Assembly (NCBI GenBank): GCA_949710005.1
Contig: OX453274.1
Coordinates: forward strand, 20,837,585-20,901,584
Source: Ricordea florida
Lineage: Eukaryota > Cnidaria > Anthozoa > Corallimorpharia > Ricordeidae
Length of the DNA stretch: 64,000 bases
Direction: 5' to 3'
Shown here one piece after another: positions 44,323-54,345 of the stretch. A program made the position numbers and the translations under genes. Numbering within the stretch: the stretch's first letter is position 1; the number at the start of each line of letters is the position of its first letter. The notes beneath the pieces were generated by a model. It worked only from the letters and a program-made list of their open reading frames with translations. It ran no database searches and was not told where the DNA came from.

Positions 44323-46205
44323 GCAACCAATTTCAACTGAAGCCCGCCAGGGAGAAGGACTTTATGAAGAGGTGAACCAAGGTTTTCAACCAGAATCCCT
44401 AGAGCAGTCCCCTTCATCGATAGATGAAGCGGTGGATAGATCCGCAACAAAAGTGAGTAAAGGAGGCAATGACCAGGAGGATTCAACAAAAAGCAGCAGC
44501 ATCGGCAAGAAGAAGAAGGAGGAGAATAAAAATGATCCCGCTGTTCCACTTTACGCCGTGGTAGATAAGTCTAAGAAGAAAACGGAACAGGGTTTGATTA
44601 AGGAAGCAAACGAGGAAATGCCTAATGCGCAACCACTTTACGCCATGATAGATAAGTCTAAGAAGAAAAAGAAACAGGGTTTGAATGAGGAGGCAAACGC
44701 GGAAGTGCCTCATGAGCAAGACACTCAGAAGGCAAAGAACGATGCGAGTAGCACCAGTAGAAAAAAAACACGATACCGAAGAAAAACTCAATCCACCTCT
44801 ATACGAAAACGCAGAAACAATTGCAAGTAGCAAAAAGACGAGTGTTACTGACGAAGGGAGAAAACAAATACCTTCTGGACGACTGGTCGAAGACGGTGGA
44901 AATGCAAATGAGAACGGTGAAGATATAGAATCAAGCCGAGAAGTGCCGACTTATGCAGTAGTAGACAAGTCTAAAACGGGAAAGCGAGGCAGTATGCCCA
45001 AAGAGAAAACAGATGGGAATTCTACTGCAATTACAGTTGACAATGTAGCCAACACAAATGACGTTAAACAAGGAGCTCGAGCGGATAATAATATACAAAA
45101 GTCTTCATATTCTTATGCAGTCGTGGATAAGACTAAGATGGGCAAGCGAGACACTGCGTTCAAAGAGACTATAAATAGAGATGCTATTGCAATTCCAGTT
45201 GGCAATGCAGCCAACACAGAGGAAGCAGAACAAGAAGCAGAAAAGGTGGCACAAACGCCCACATACGCAGTCGTGGATAAGTCCAAAAAGAGCAAAAACA
45301 ATACTTTGGTGAACGGAAAGAACAACCAAACTCCTCCTGAACACAAAATGTATGATTCAGCCCACAATGATGGAGGTGATGCCGGGAAAAATGCGAATGG
45401 ACCTGATACAGTTAAACATAAGACCAGAAAAAGCAAGACAAAAAGTTGGACTGAAGGTAAGACTGGAGGAAAAACTACAGGGCATCCAACCGAGAAGGCA
45501 CCCAACACTGTTGGCGACAATGCTGGATCTAAAACAACCACAGATAAAAATGAGAACAGCAAAAAGATGAGTTTGACCAATGGAGTGGCCGACAAAACAC
45601 CGCCAAAACATTTGGTTGAAGATGCACAAGACGTAGTAAAGAAAACTCAAAAGGAGCCCAATGTACAAAACAATGTTAGTGCACCTTCTGGTGAAAATGG
45701 TAGAAAGACAAAAAACAGCAAGAAAAGAAGTTTCTTCAGAGGGAAGAAGGACCAAGCTCCCTCCGAGGCTCAAATGGAAGGTGCGTTAAACGCAGATGGC
45801 AATGGAAAAGGTGGAAAGGACACCTGTGTAGTCGAAAATAGATCCAAAGAGGCAAGGAAAAAGAGCTGGACCAGGGAAGAAAGTTTAGGAGTATCTGACC
45901 TGGCAACTCATGTCGTGCCAGAAATGGATGTTGACAGCCCCAATGGAGAAAAAAACAATACAGAACAGAATTTAGTTGTTCCTCCTTATGCGGTAGTAGA
46001 TTTGTATCTAATGGATGAGGAGAAGAGTGCTAGTAAAGAAAAATATAGTGATTTCTCTTCTACAGATAAAGAAGGTACCGTAAACAATAATGGAAAAACA
46101 GACGAGGCTCAAAACACATCTCCAGGAACTCCGGATGTATCTGCTAAGGCGTCAAGAAAAGATTCAGAGAATGCAGACGACTTACAACAGTCATTAGAAA
46201 AGCAG
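44323..46205 (+). CDS. Cytoplasmic tail exon with repeated YAVVDK motifs
   Basis: The exon starts after CAATTTTTAG and ends at CAG|GTAAAA. It encodes a long hydrophilic, Lys-rich tail with tyrosine motifs: GLYEEV, PLYAVVDKSKK, PLYAMIDKSKK, PLYENAE, PTYAVVDKSKTGKR, YSYAVVDKTKMGKR, PTYAVVDKSKKSKN and PPYAVVDLYLMDEE. Each has Tyr-x-x-(Val/Ile) or similar, like SH2-binding or ITIM-type sites. The first three motifs are in one frame and the rest in another; the switch coincides with an A8 tract at 44761-44768, where one extra A explains the change. Connection to the transmembrane exon at 23092 is inferred from strand, order and tail-like composition. It could be a cnidarian immune or recognition receptor. 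Confidence 0.75.
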
Positions 46206-46555
46206 GTAAAACGTTTTTATTGTTTCTGTTTTTGTTTTTGAGAAAAGCCGTCGAGTTTTCTTAAATATAGAGAAAGGAATCGAAATACTATATTGTTAAA
46301 TCGAGGAAGAAAATGACTCCCGGTACAGCATACTGGTTTGACAGGTCCACAGTTTAAGTTAAACAGTTAATAACAATGTTCGTACTTCGGTGCCTGATCA
46401 AAGGCGTTGTTGGATATGCGGTCATCGTGAGTAACCAAAAAAGTACTTTTTAGTTGCTCCCCCCTAAGGATCTCTCTTCTTTTGATACCAAAGTTGAAGT
46501 GTTGACGATGTACCGTATGCATTATTACTATTAGTAGCAGCAGTAGTAGGCACTG

Positions 46556-46594
46556 TACAACACAGTGGCAGCAGCAGCAGCACTAGAAGTAGTA

Positions 46595-46681
<87 letters not shown>

Positions 46682-46700
46682 TTGTAGTAGCAGTAGTACT
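46556..46700. repeat. (GTA)n microsatellite in the tail intron
   Basis: About 29 uninterrupted AGT/GTA units at 46590-46676, with imperfect CAG/TAG units on either side, all within the intron between the two cytoplasmic exons. Confidence 0.95.
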
Positions 46701-46748
46701 AGAAGTTTAAGATATTGCTTTTTGTTTATGGTATTTTGCCTTTTGTAG

Positions 46749-47411
46749 AACCCAAAAACTGCGGAAGGACTCTACTCTGAGATTGAGGTCCGTGAATCAC
46801 AAAACCTGCCAAGAATATTATCTTCCCAAAAAAAATCTCTCCCAGTCTCAAAAAGTCTGAGTGGTGAAAGAATGCCGAGAGAAAGGAAAGGAGGTGATGG
46901 GGTAAATCAGCGAGTGTCCGCGGGCGCAGCTAACTCAGGGAAAGTCTGTAACGCTGACATTGAAGCCAATGGTAAAAGAAGCGTGCCAAGTAACTCACCT
47001 ACTTCCAAAACTCTTCCTACACATCAACGAGCACTGACCCAGGCTGTGGAACAGGCGAGAAGAAACAAAAGTTATACAGCAAGCAAAGGTAGTGATAAGC
47101 AGCGGGTTTCCATTGCGGCGCCAGAGACCATTGCAACTGCACGACCATCCTCTCATAAAGAGTACGCTACGGATCTTCGCAAAGAGAGCGGGTTTGCAGA
47201 TGGAAACAGAAACACGCAAGCAAACTGTGCCATAAACAAGCGATCCTCTACTTATGGTCAGAGTGTTATAACAAATGACCCTCCTCCTAGCCCGGAGTAC
47301 GTCAATTTCAGTGAATTACGCAGCAGAAATGCTTCTGCGGAAAGGAGAAACACTGAAGGACAAGCCGCTTTGAGTCAGCGGTTATTCAAAACACCAGCCT
47401 TCGATATTTAA
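46749..47411 (+). CDS. Terminal cytoplasmic exon of the receptor-like gene
   Basis: It begins after CCTTTTGTAG, in phase 0, matching the phase-0 end of the 44323-46205 exon (frame after the A8 tract). It encodes NPKTAEGLYSEIEV, echoing the GLYEEV start of the previous exon. A basic Ser-rich region follows, then SPEYVNFSELRS, a YxN motif of the Grb2-SH2 type, before the stop at 47409. The exon is fully open over 220 codons. It supplies two more candidate phosphotyrosine sites, for a total of ten in the tail. Confidence 0.75.
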   Translation, partial: NPKTAEGLYSEIEVRESQNLPRILSSQKKSLPVSKSLSGERMPRERKGGDGVNQRVSAGAANSGKVCNADIEANGKRSVPSNSPTSKTLPTHQRALTQAVEQARRNKSYTASKGSDKQRVSIAAPETIATARPSSHKEYATDLRKESGFADGNRNTQANCAINKRSSTYGQSVITNDPPPSPEYVNFSELRSRNASAERRNTEGQAALSQRLFKTPAFDI

Positions 47412-48863
47412 AATGATCACGATTTCAAAGATACCGCTTCACCGATCGTAGAAAAACTCAAAGCAGTTTTCTCATCAGTATCTAAGAAACAGTACTTGGG
47501 AAATACATTAGTTAAGCCCACTACCTCGCTTATGATATATATGTACATATGTATTTAACAATTCTTCTCAGAAATCGAGGTGAATGGTGGCAGAATATTC
47601 CTAAAGCCACTAGTCATCGAGATTGAACAGAATAATTCTTTTAGTATATGCCAATGAAGCAACCTCAGTAGTGAGGTTAAGCAAACACGACGCAGCCGCC
47701 GAGGATAACACAACCGGTGAAAAACTTTCATTGTTAAAGCGTGATTCGTACGACAAACAAAATTACCGGACTTTCATGATTTTGCATGTGCATTTTTATT
47801 GTGTCCGCGTTATTCGCTTTCACAGCTGAGGTAAAACCGTGATTTGGCGTTTGGCGCTTACCGTCCTAGGTTTTATCCTTAGCTTTCACGTAATTTAGCA
47901 AGGCCGCTTATCACGAAAGCATGCTAAGGGCCGCCATATTGAGCGGTTGTATTTTTCATACAACAACGAAGCGCTCCTCATTTTCCCTTTCCTCCAACAT
48001 TATACCTAAATTTGCAGAAAATAATTGCTCCACATGATTTTCGTATTTCAACGTGACACAAAAATAAGTTTTAAACTCAAAACTCTCTGGTAAATCACGT
48101 ACGCGAAACCCTTCATCTCCACGTTCAAAACGCGCGTTGATAACGACAAACGTGACACCAAGGCCTGGTCACGTGATCTCTAGCCGTTCGCCGATTAGAG
48201 GCTTTTCCGGAAAACCTGGTGCTAAATGTCTCTAATATTTCGTCCTTCCCTGGTCACCGTTTTATCAATAGTGTTTTGCTTGATTTCCCTGGTGAAAAGC
48301 AAGAATCGAGGCCAGCCATATAGTTTCGATGCCATTTTGCTTTTTCTCCAAACAAGCACTCAATGGCGCAGTGATAACCCAGAAGCCCCTACATTATTCA
48401 CCTCCTAGGAGGAGGAGAACTAGTAAATAAACCCCTTCCGGCGGCTGTTATATCGGAGGATAATGGCCGCGGCTAAGAGAAGCTAAGCTTCGAGAGCAAG
48501 AAATCACATGAAATGCACCCCTTTTGCAAAATTCGCTGAATGAAAAGATTTCATGCAAAACACACTGCAAGCACAGTAAATACTGTCATTTAGAATTAAT
48601 GTATCGCCGACTTTATGAAGGAGCTAAATCCACGGTGGGAAATTTATGTGCTTATGTTTTAAGACGTCGAGGAGTTTAATAACTATGCACCTGTGCTTTG
48701 CCGCTGTAAAACTACTGCGTGCGAAAAGCATTGAATACCATGTGTTACAGAACTTTTGCAGTGTTTTGGTGTAACTGCTATCGTGGCCTTTATGACCTGG
48801 ATGTTTGAAGCTAATTGTGTCCCATTACAGACTTGATACCGTTCCTATCGTTGTTTTAAAGTA
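47412..48863. other. No supported gene
   Basis: Presumed 3' UTR and intergenic DNA of the receptor-like gene. No further exon pattern is seen before the Mutator-like element. Confidence 0.4.
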
Positions 48864-49541
48864 CCCTTGGTAGAGGGTCTGGATGGGGCTTAGTGTTAAA
48901 TAATATCTGGCCATTTTTTTAATGTTTAGTGTAAAAATTTGTAAAATTTTAATGTTAAGCGTCTGAAAAAGGTAACTTTTAAGTGTTAAAAGGTGTTAGA
49001 AGAGTGATTTCACCCATTAAAGATCAATAAAAGTTTCATAGAGAAGGCAATAATGTTAGAAAAAAAGGACTAAATTTAACACAGGGACGGCGGAGCGTAT
49101 TTTGAAGTGGGGGGGGGGGCTGAAAACGAGCGCCGGAGGCGCGAGTTGATAGGGGGGTCTGGGGGCATCCACCCCCAGAAAATTTTGAAATCTAGAGTCT
49201 CGGAAATCGTATTTACAACATTCTCCGCGACATACTTCTTGAAATAATTAGCCTGGATAAAGCGTAAAATGAAAGGTACTTTTAATGCTTACAGCAAAAA
49301 GTGATTGTATCGTATTGGCTTGGTGCTTTTTGCGCGCGGTTCAACCGGAAATTCAAACGAAAACATTACTCTAAGATTCTTCAAACTTAGCTCATGATAA
49401 AGGCGTGCAAACCCAAAAACAAAAGGGAACAACTTGCTGGGAACTGACCGAACTGGTCAGCATGCATGCCTCGTACTCATGCGCATAAGTTCTGTAGACG
49501 TTCTGTTGCCAGCGGTTTGTCAGCAGACTTCTACTTGCAAA

Positions 49542-50875
49542 ATGGCCGTCTCGTCCGCATCGGCGGGAGTTGTGGAAGTAATAGTCAGCTTTTATAGATG
49601 TGGCGAGGAAAATGCTTTTGAAAGGCATAGAAGCAGAATTCCATTCGGTAAAGACGAAAGAAATATAAAGGACGCAAAGAAGGATTTAATCAACTTTCTT
49701 GGTATTTGGCAAATGGCCACCTCGTTGGGGATGGAAAATTTCGAGTTGAAACTGTACCGGCTGGCCAGGAATGCCCACGGGAAAACGAATAATTTACGGA
49801 TTACGGAATTTAAGTTTTTCTTTGTTTTTTTTTTACTATTATTTTCCTATTTTCTATTCTTTTGTCTCCTTTGTTTTCTTTGTTCAACAGGTTTTTACTC
49901 CGAGAATGAGCCGAAGTTACATATCCTTACGCAACATCAATGAGAAATGGAAGTTCCACTCCTTGTTTCTGACGAAGCTCACAGTGAACTCAATGGTGAG
50001 TGGACAACTGATCTGTCAAATTTATAAATTGCAGGAAAAATTGCAAATTGCAATATTCGCTGGAGAAGCTTAAGTTTTGCTATGCAAACCCAGATTGTTC
50101 TTAAAAACTATAACTGTTATATTTGGTGACTCGGAATATTTGTTATTGTTCAATTTTTTTTTAAGCCAGTTTGATTTTTATTACCCCTTGTTTCTAGTGA
50201 GGACAAAACATGAAGTTAGCTACATGGCCTAGGCTGTTGTGTAGGTCATGGCTTACCAGTGGTTTTGTACGTGAAATGAGAAGAAATATTACATGTAAAA
50301 TAAAAATGATAAACACATTTAATCAGTATGGTCTTACAAGAAAAGGATCAGGAATCCTTCCCTTTGAATCAGGAATCTAAGTTGGATCAATTAAAATTTA
50401 GAAACGAAGCCACTACCACAAGTTAGTACCCAGCATTTAAATTAGTTGTATACATCCCCAGGGAACATAAAAGACTTAAATCATTAAACTGCTCAAAGGA
50501 GGGCAGTGAAACACATCAATTGCGCATTTTAAGATTTTAGTCCCCTCGATCGGTAGGTTGAGTATTCCAAAAACCATTTGCCCTGCAAGACTAGACTGTA
50601 GTCCAAATTCGTAACTCAAAAAATAAGTTCCCTCATCCATTTTAAGGGAGGACTTTCTGGAGTAATGTGGGATTGTCACACTGACAGGCCATAGGCTACC
50701 ATATGTTTTGTCAATACCCTTTTATTCAGATTATGATAAAGAGTAGGAGAAAGTGCAATATGAAAATCAAACCAGTCTTAAAGGAAATTGGTGGTGACAA
50801 ATTGTACTTCTTAGAAAAGGATTATTACTTTGAAGATAATAAGCTTGAAATACTAAAGTAAGTTTTCATCTTTTT
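49542..50875 (+). CDS. Unrecognised spliced gene inside the MULE-type element
   Basis: Exon A from ATG 49542 encodes MAVSSASAGVVEVIVSFY, a mid segment FGKDERNIKDAKKDLINFLG and ends near 49810 without a strong donor. Exon B (about 49891-49995; acceptor GTTCAACAG, donor GTGAGT) encodes VFTPRMSRSYISLRNINEKW. Exon C (about 50732-50858; acceptor TTATTCAG, donor GTAAGT) encodes KIKPVLKEIGGDKLYFLEKD. B and C join in phase 0. I do not recognise the family. It may be host exons captured by the transposon or the remains of its own gene. Confidence 0.4.
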
Positions 50876-51081
50876 TATAAGTATATGTGATACAGAAGAT
50901 AATAAATTGGTCAAACAAGAAAATGGTGCTTGTGCCGAGTGTAAAACAAACTTTTAAAGAACCTCTTGGTACTTCAACAAGGTGTTAAGAAAATAAAGAT
51001 CCAGAAATTGCAATCACAGATAAAGAGCCTGGAGCATCCGATTCGGTGAGAAATAGGGCTACCTTGGACCAGGGAAGGCAA

Positions 51082-51210
51082 ACGCTGAAGAGGCAGACCA
51101 AAAGAGACTTGGAGAGGCTGGTTTGCTGCTGATACATGTGCTAAGAGCCGAGAGGATTGGCTAGCGAGGACCCAACAGCCTATTACCCGGTTGGAAAAGG
51201 AGCATGATGA
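51082..51210 (+). pseudogene. LINE C-terminal remnant
   Basis: It encodes RGRPKETWRGWFAADTCAKS and then REDWLARTQQP before a stop, like the RGRPK-TW...W..A...R..W tail common to several LINE ORF2 proteins. About 40 codons remain. Confidence 0.5.
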
Positions 51211-51829
51211 TTATTAAATGAACAAATGTTTGAAATGAAAATTTGCGAAAGTGCAGTAACGACAGAGGAAAATTTTTATTGTTGAGCCTCAGATGATTTT
51301 GCATGATAGAATCCAATGAACAAACGCAAAATTGTAAATTAATTGAAGTTATTATTCCATATCGAATGTCCAAGTTTGACTTTATTAGTAGCTCGGGCTT
51401 TTTTAAGCCTCTTTTGCATACATTTGCGTCACACTTAGTGTTACAGTGAATTTTTTAGCGTTAGATGTTAAACAGCCTAAAATTTTAGTGTTTAGTGTTT
51501 TCGAGGCACCCCCATCCAGACCCTCCCCTTGGTAAAACATCTCGTTTTTCCTCAGCGATGTGTAAGAATTCTTGCTTGAGCCTTAAAGGTAAACTTTGTT
51601 GTTGTTGTTTTTTTTGTTGTTGTTGTTATTCTGTTATTTTATAAGCAGAGCTGCGGACATTTCGACGTACGAAAGAATTAGATTTCCTTACTTTATTCGT
51701 AAGAAAATTTGAAACACGTAGCCCAATATAACATTTAATCGAAGCTTTTAGCTTTCTTGGTAGTTACCAGTGCTGCATTTTTCATTCGTTCCTGCATGTC
51801 AGTTCGTTCCACCCTGCATTGAAATAAAC

Positions 51830-52617
51830 TATGGGAGTCTATAGGTTTGTAGTAGATGTCGAGAAAAGCTGTTGATGTTTCTGATATTTACCAAGTACAT
51901 TTCAACGCAGGGTGGAACGAATTGACAGAATTAATAAGTTGTTCAATTTCTTCCTTGGTGGTGATATTTCACCAACACAGTCGTCGATGTAGCGGTGATA
52001 TAGTTCAGGTTTAGGTCTGCTGTATTGGTCAAAACATTTGCTCTCAATGTCGCCTACGAAAAGATCAGCACAGCTAGGTCCCACCTTAGTGCCCATGGCG
52101 ACACCATTGATTTGTTGGTAGCAGCTGTCGGAAAATGAAAAACAGTTAGGTGTTAAAACGTGTTCGCCTAGGCGAAGTAATGATCCTCAACTGGGCTCTT
52201 TTGTAGAACGCTGGTCGAAGTAAAATTTGAGTACTTGAAGTCCTTCATTGTTCGGTATGACAGTGTACAATGAAGTGATGTCCATAGTGAAAATATATTT
52301 GTTTTCGCCGGAGAAATTTAAGTGGCGGAAGATTTTTAGTGCATGGTTCGTGTCTTTGATGTGGGATGGCAAAGATTTGACGATGGGCACCATTATTTTG
52401 TCTAAATAGCTTGGGATAAGTTCAGTTGGGCAACTGCATGCAAACACAATTGGTCGACCGGGATTGTTCGGTTTGTGGATTAGATTCGTTAAATTCTGGG
52501 AGTTGTGACAATCAGATTCTGAGCCGTAACGGGTAATTCTTGTTTTGAAGTGAGATCTTGAATACTTTCCTTGACGAGTTTCCATGTTAAAAATTTCCAT
52601 TCCATTTTCTCAATTTC
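51830..52617 (-). pseudogene. Penelope-like element reverse transcriptase half (inverted)
   Basis: On the - strand: RPIVFACSCPTELIPSYLDK, FTMDITSLYTVIPNNEGLQ (first catalytic Asp), one in-frame TGA after TKEPS, then the same frame resumes with INGVAMGTKVGPSCADLFVG and YHRYIDDCVG (catalytic YIDD). A frameshift follows at about 51960, with SVNSFHPALK and AFLDIYYKPIDSHS in the new frame. It encodes the Penelope-type RT fingers and palm but is disabled by at least one stop and one shift. Its 5' end abuts the + strand remainder of the element at 52618. Confidence 0.85.
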
Positions 52618-53352
52618 TCAGACTTCGACGTTTATGCAGTGATGAGTCTTACTTTTCCAACAAATCAGAGGAAATGACCAGTTCTTCAAGCACCGTGGCT
52701 ACCTGACCGAGTTGGAATGACAGCCCAGCAAACGTGCTCAAACAACTGACCTGCAGTCAGCGTCACAAACGTCATAAAAAGAAGAGAACCATGTTTCGCA
52801 CCTCGTTTTTGGGTACTACTCGGGTTGAAGACTCACCAGGAAAATAATGTCAACGGGATCTACCAGTTGTTTTTGTACTACTTTAATGTCACAATTTTCA
52901 ATCTCGCGACAGCTAGCTACATGTGTATATGCGTAGTCAACTGAAAATAAAGGCATACATTGCATTGCTTACTTGTGAATCGACTATAAAAGCTTGATAA
53001 ATCGAATCTAACTGAAAATGAAATAAGCAAACTTTCTTCAACAAACGTGAACATACTTACAATTCTGTAAGGCGTTATCCCGTGATGACACGGCTATTTT
53101 CCTATCTTAATTGAGGAGAAGGTACAAGACACTGTTTTCAGTAACAGGATTCTTTCTCACTGATCATTCAATTTCTCTAATCACGCTAGTCCCACAAGCG
53201 AGCTGAAAACTGATTGGCTAAATTCTAAGAAAGAATAATAATCTTGCGTGTCCGGTTTTATCGCTAATAAAAACAATCAAAAGGGATACCGTGACTCAAA
53301 ATTAATTATAGCTGTCAACGGAGTGCAAAACAAACCAGACTGAATACCTTTC
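52618..53352 (+). pseudogene. Penelope-like element linker region, 5' of an insertion
   Basis: Bases 52618-52700 encode LRRLCSDESYFSNKSEEM, the segment after the RT in this family, on the opposite strand to the RT half. Middle sequence (about 52800-53320) is unrelated or decayed. The last bases (about 53325-53352) encode the lead-in to IPF, which is duplicated across the insertion at 53353. Confidence 0.65.
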
Positions 53353-53407
53353 GGTAAGCTGGAAAACCAGGAATCCGGAATTCCGGCGGAATTCCGGCGG
53401 AATTTTT

Positions 53408-54330
53408 TTAAGTCTGTTTTTCGGGCTGAAAGTGATCGACAGCTTAAGATCAGCCTCCGAAGACTTACGAAGGTCAGCCGAAGGTTGCCGACGTCACCCG
53501 AAGATCGCCGAAGTGTAAACGAAAATTAGTGAAAACTGTTTCAAGTCGGTTTATTGACAGCTTAATGTCATCCTCCGAAGTTCATCCAAAGACTTACGAA
53601 GGCCCGGCCGAGGATTGCCGATGTCCCGGAAGATCGCCGAATTACAAACGAAGGATGCTGAAGACTACTGAAGATCACCCTGTGATAACCCGAAGGCTGG
53701 CGAACACTGGCAAAGATTCGGTGGGAGGAATAATAAGCATCAATAGAAAAAATAAAGGTGGCTTCAAGATCGAACTAGGAGGAAAGAGTGAGAGAGAGGG
53801 GGGGATTCCTCTGACTTATAAAAGCTTTCTTTGATAAATTTTTATAAGTTTCGGCCCATGTGCAGCAGCCTTTAGGATTTCATGATACCTTCGGGTGATT
53901 TTCGGTAGTCTTCAGCATCCTTCGTTTTTACTTCAGTGTTGTCTGGGTGATTTCGGCAATTTTCGCTTATACTTCGTCGATCTTCGGGTGACGTCGGCAA
54001 TCTTCGACTGGCCTTCGTAAATCTTCGGATGAAGGTTAAGCTGTCGATCACTTTCAGCTAAAAACAGACTCAAAACAGTCTTCAGTAATCTTCGTTTATA
54101 CTTCGGCGATCTTCGGGTGACGTCGGCAATCTTCGGCATGGCCTTCGCAAGTCTTCGGATGAACTTCGGAGGCTGACATTAAGCTGTCAATCACTTTCAG
54201 CTAAATAAACCGACTTGAAACAGTTTTCACTAATCTTCGTTTATACTTCGTAAGTCTTCGGATGACCTTCGGAGGCTGATCTTATGCTGTCAATCACTTT
54301 CAGCCCAAAAAACAGACGTAATATATAGAT
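53408..54330. repeat. CGAAG-rich tandem block with inverted halves
   Basis: Units containing GCTGAAAGTGATCGACAGC, CCGAAGACTTACGAAGG and GACGTCACCCGAAGATCGCC run forward at 53408-53700 and in reverse complement at 53890-54330, so the block can fold on itself. Confidence 0.85.
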
Positions 54331-54345
54331 TTAGCCAAGCCTAAA

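Larger units (their letters stand above)
48873..51525. mobile_element. Mutator-like (MULE-type) element with internal exons
   Basis: TIR GAGGGTCTGGATGGGG is perfect over 16 bp at both ends, flanked by the 9-bp duplication CCCTTGGTA (48864-48872 and 51526-51534). Both subterminal regions contain repeated TTAGTGTT/GTGTTAAA motifs. Length is 2,653 bp. It contains spliced exon-like frames (49542-50875), a G-rich repeat (49083-49250) and a small LINE fragment, but no recognisable transposase. A 9-bp target duplication is the Mutator hallmark; other superfamilies with 8-9 bp duplications remain possible. Confidence 0.75.

Noticed and set aside
44319-45773. Long hydrophobic frames on the - strand opposite the receptor tail
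   Set aside because: Antisense shadows of the Lys-rich coding exon; Leu/Phe/Ser-rich composition follows from AAG/GAA-rich sense codons.
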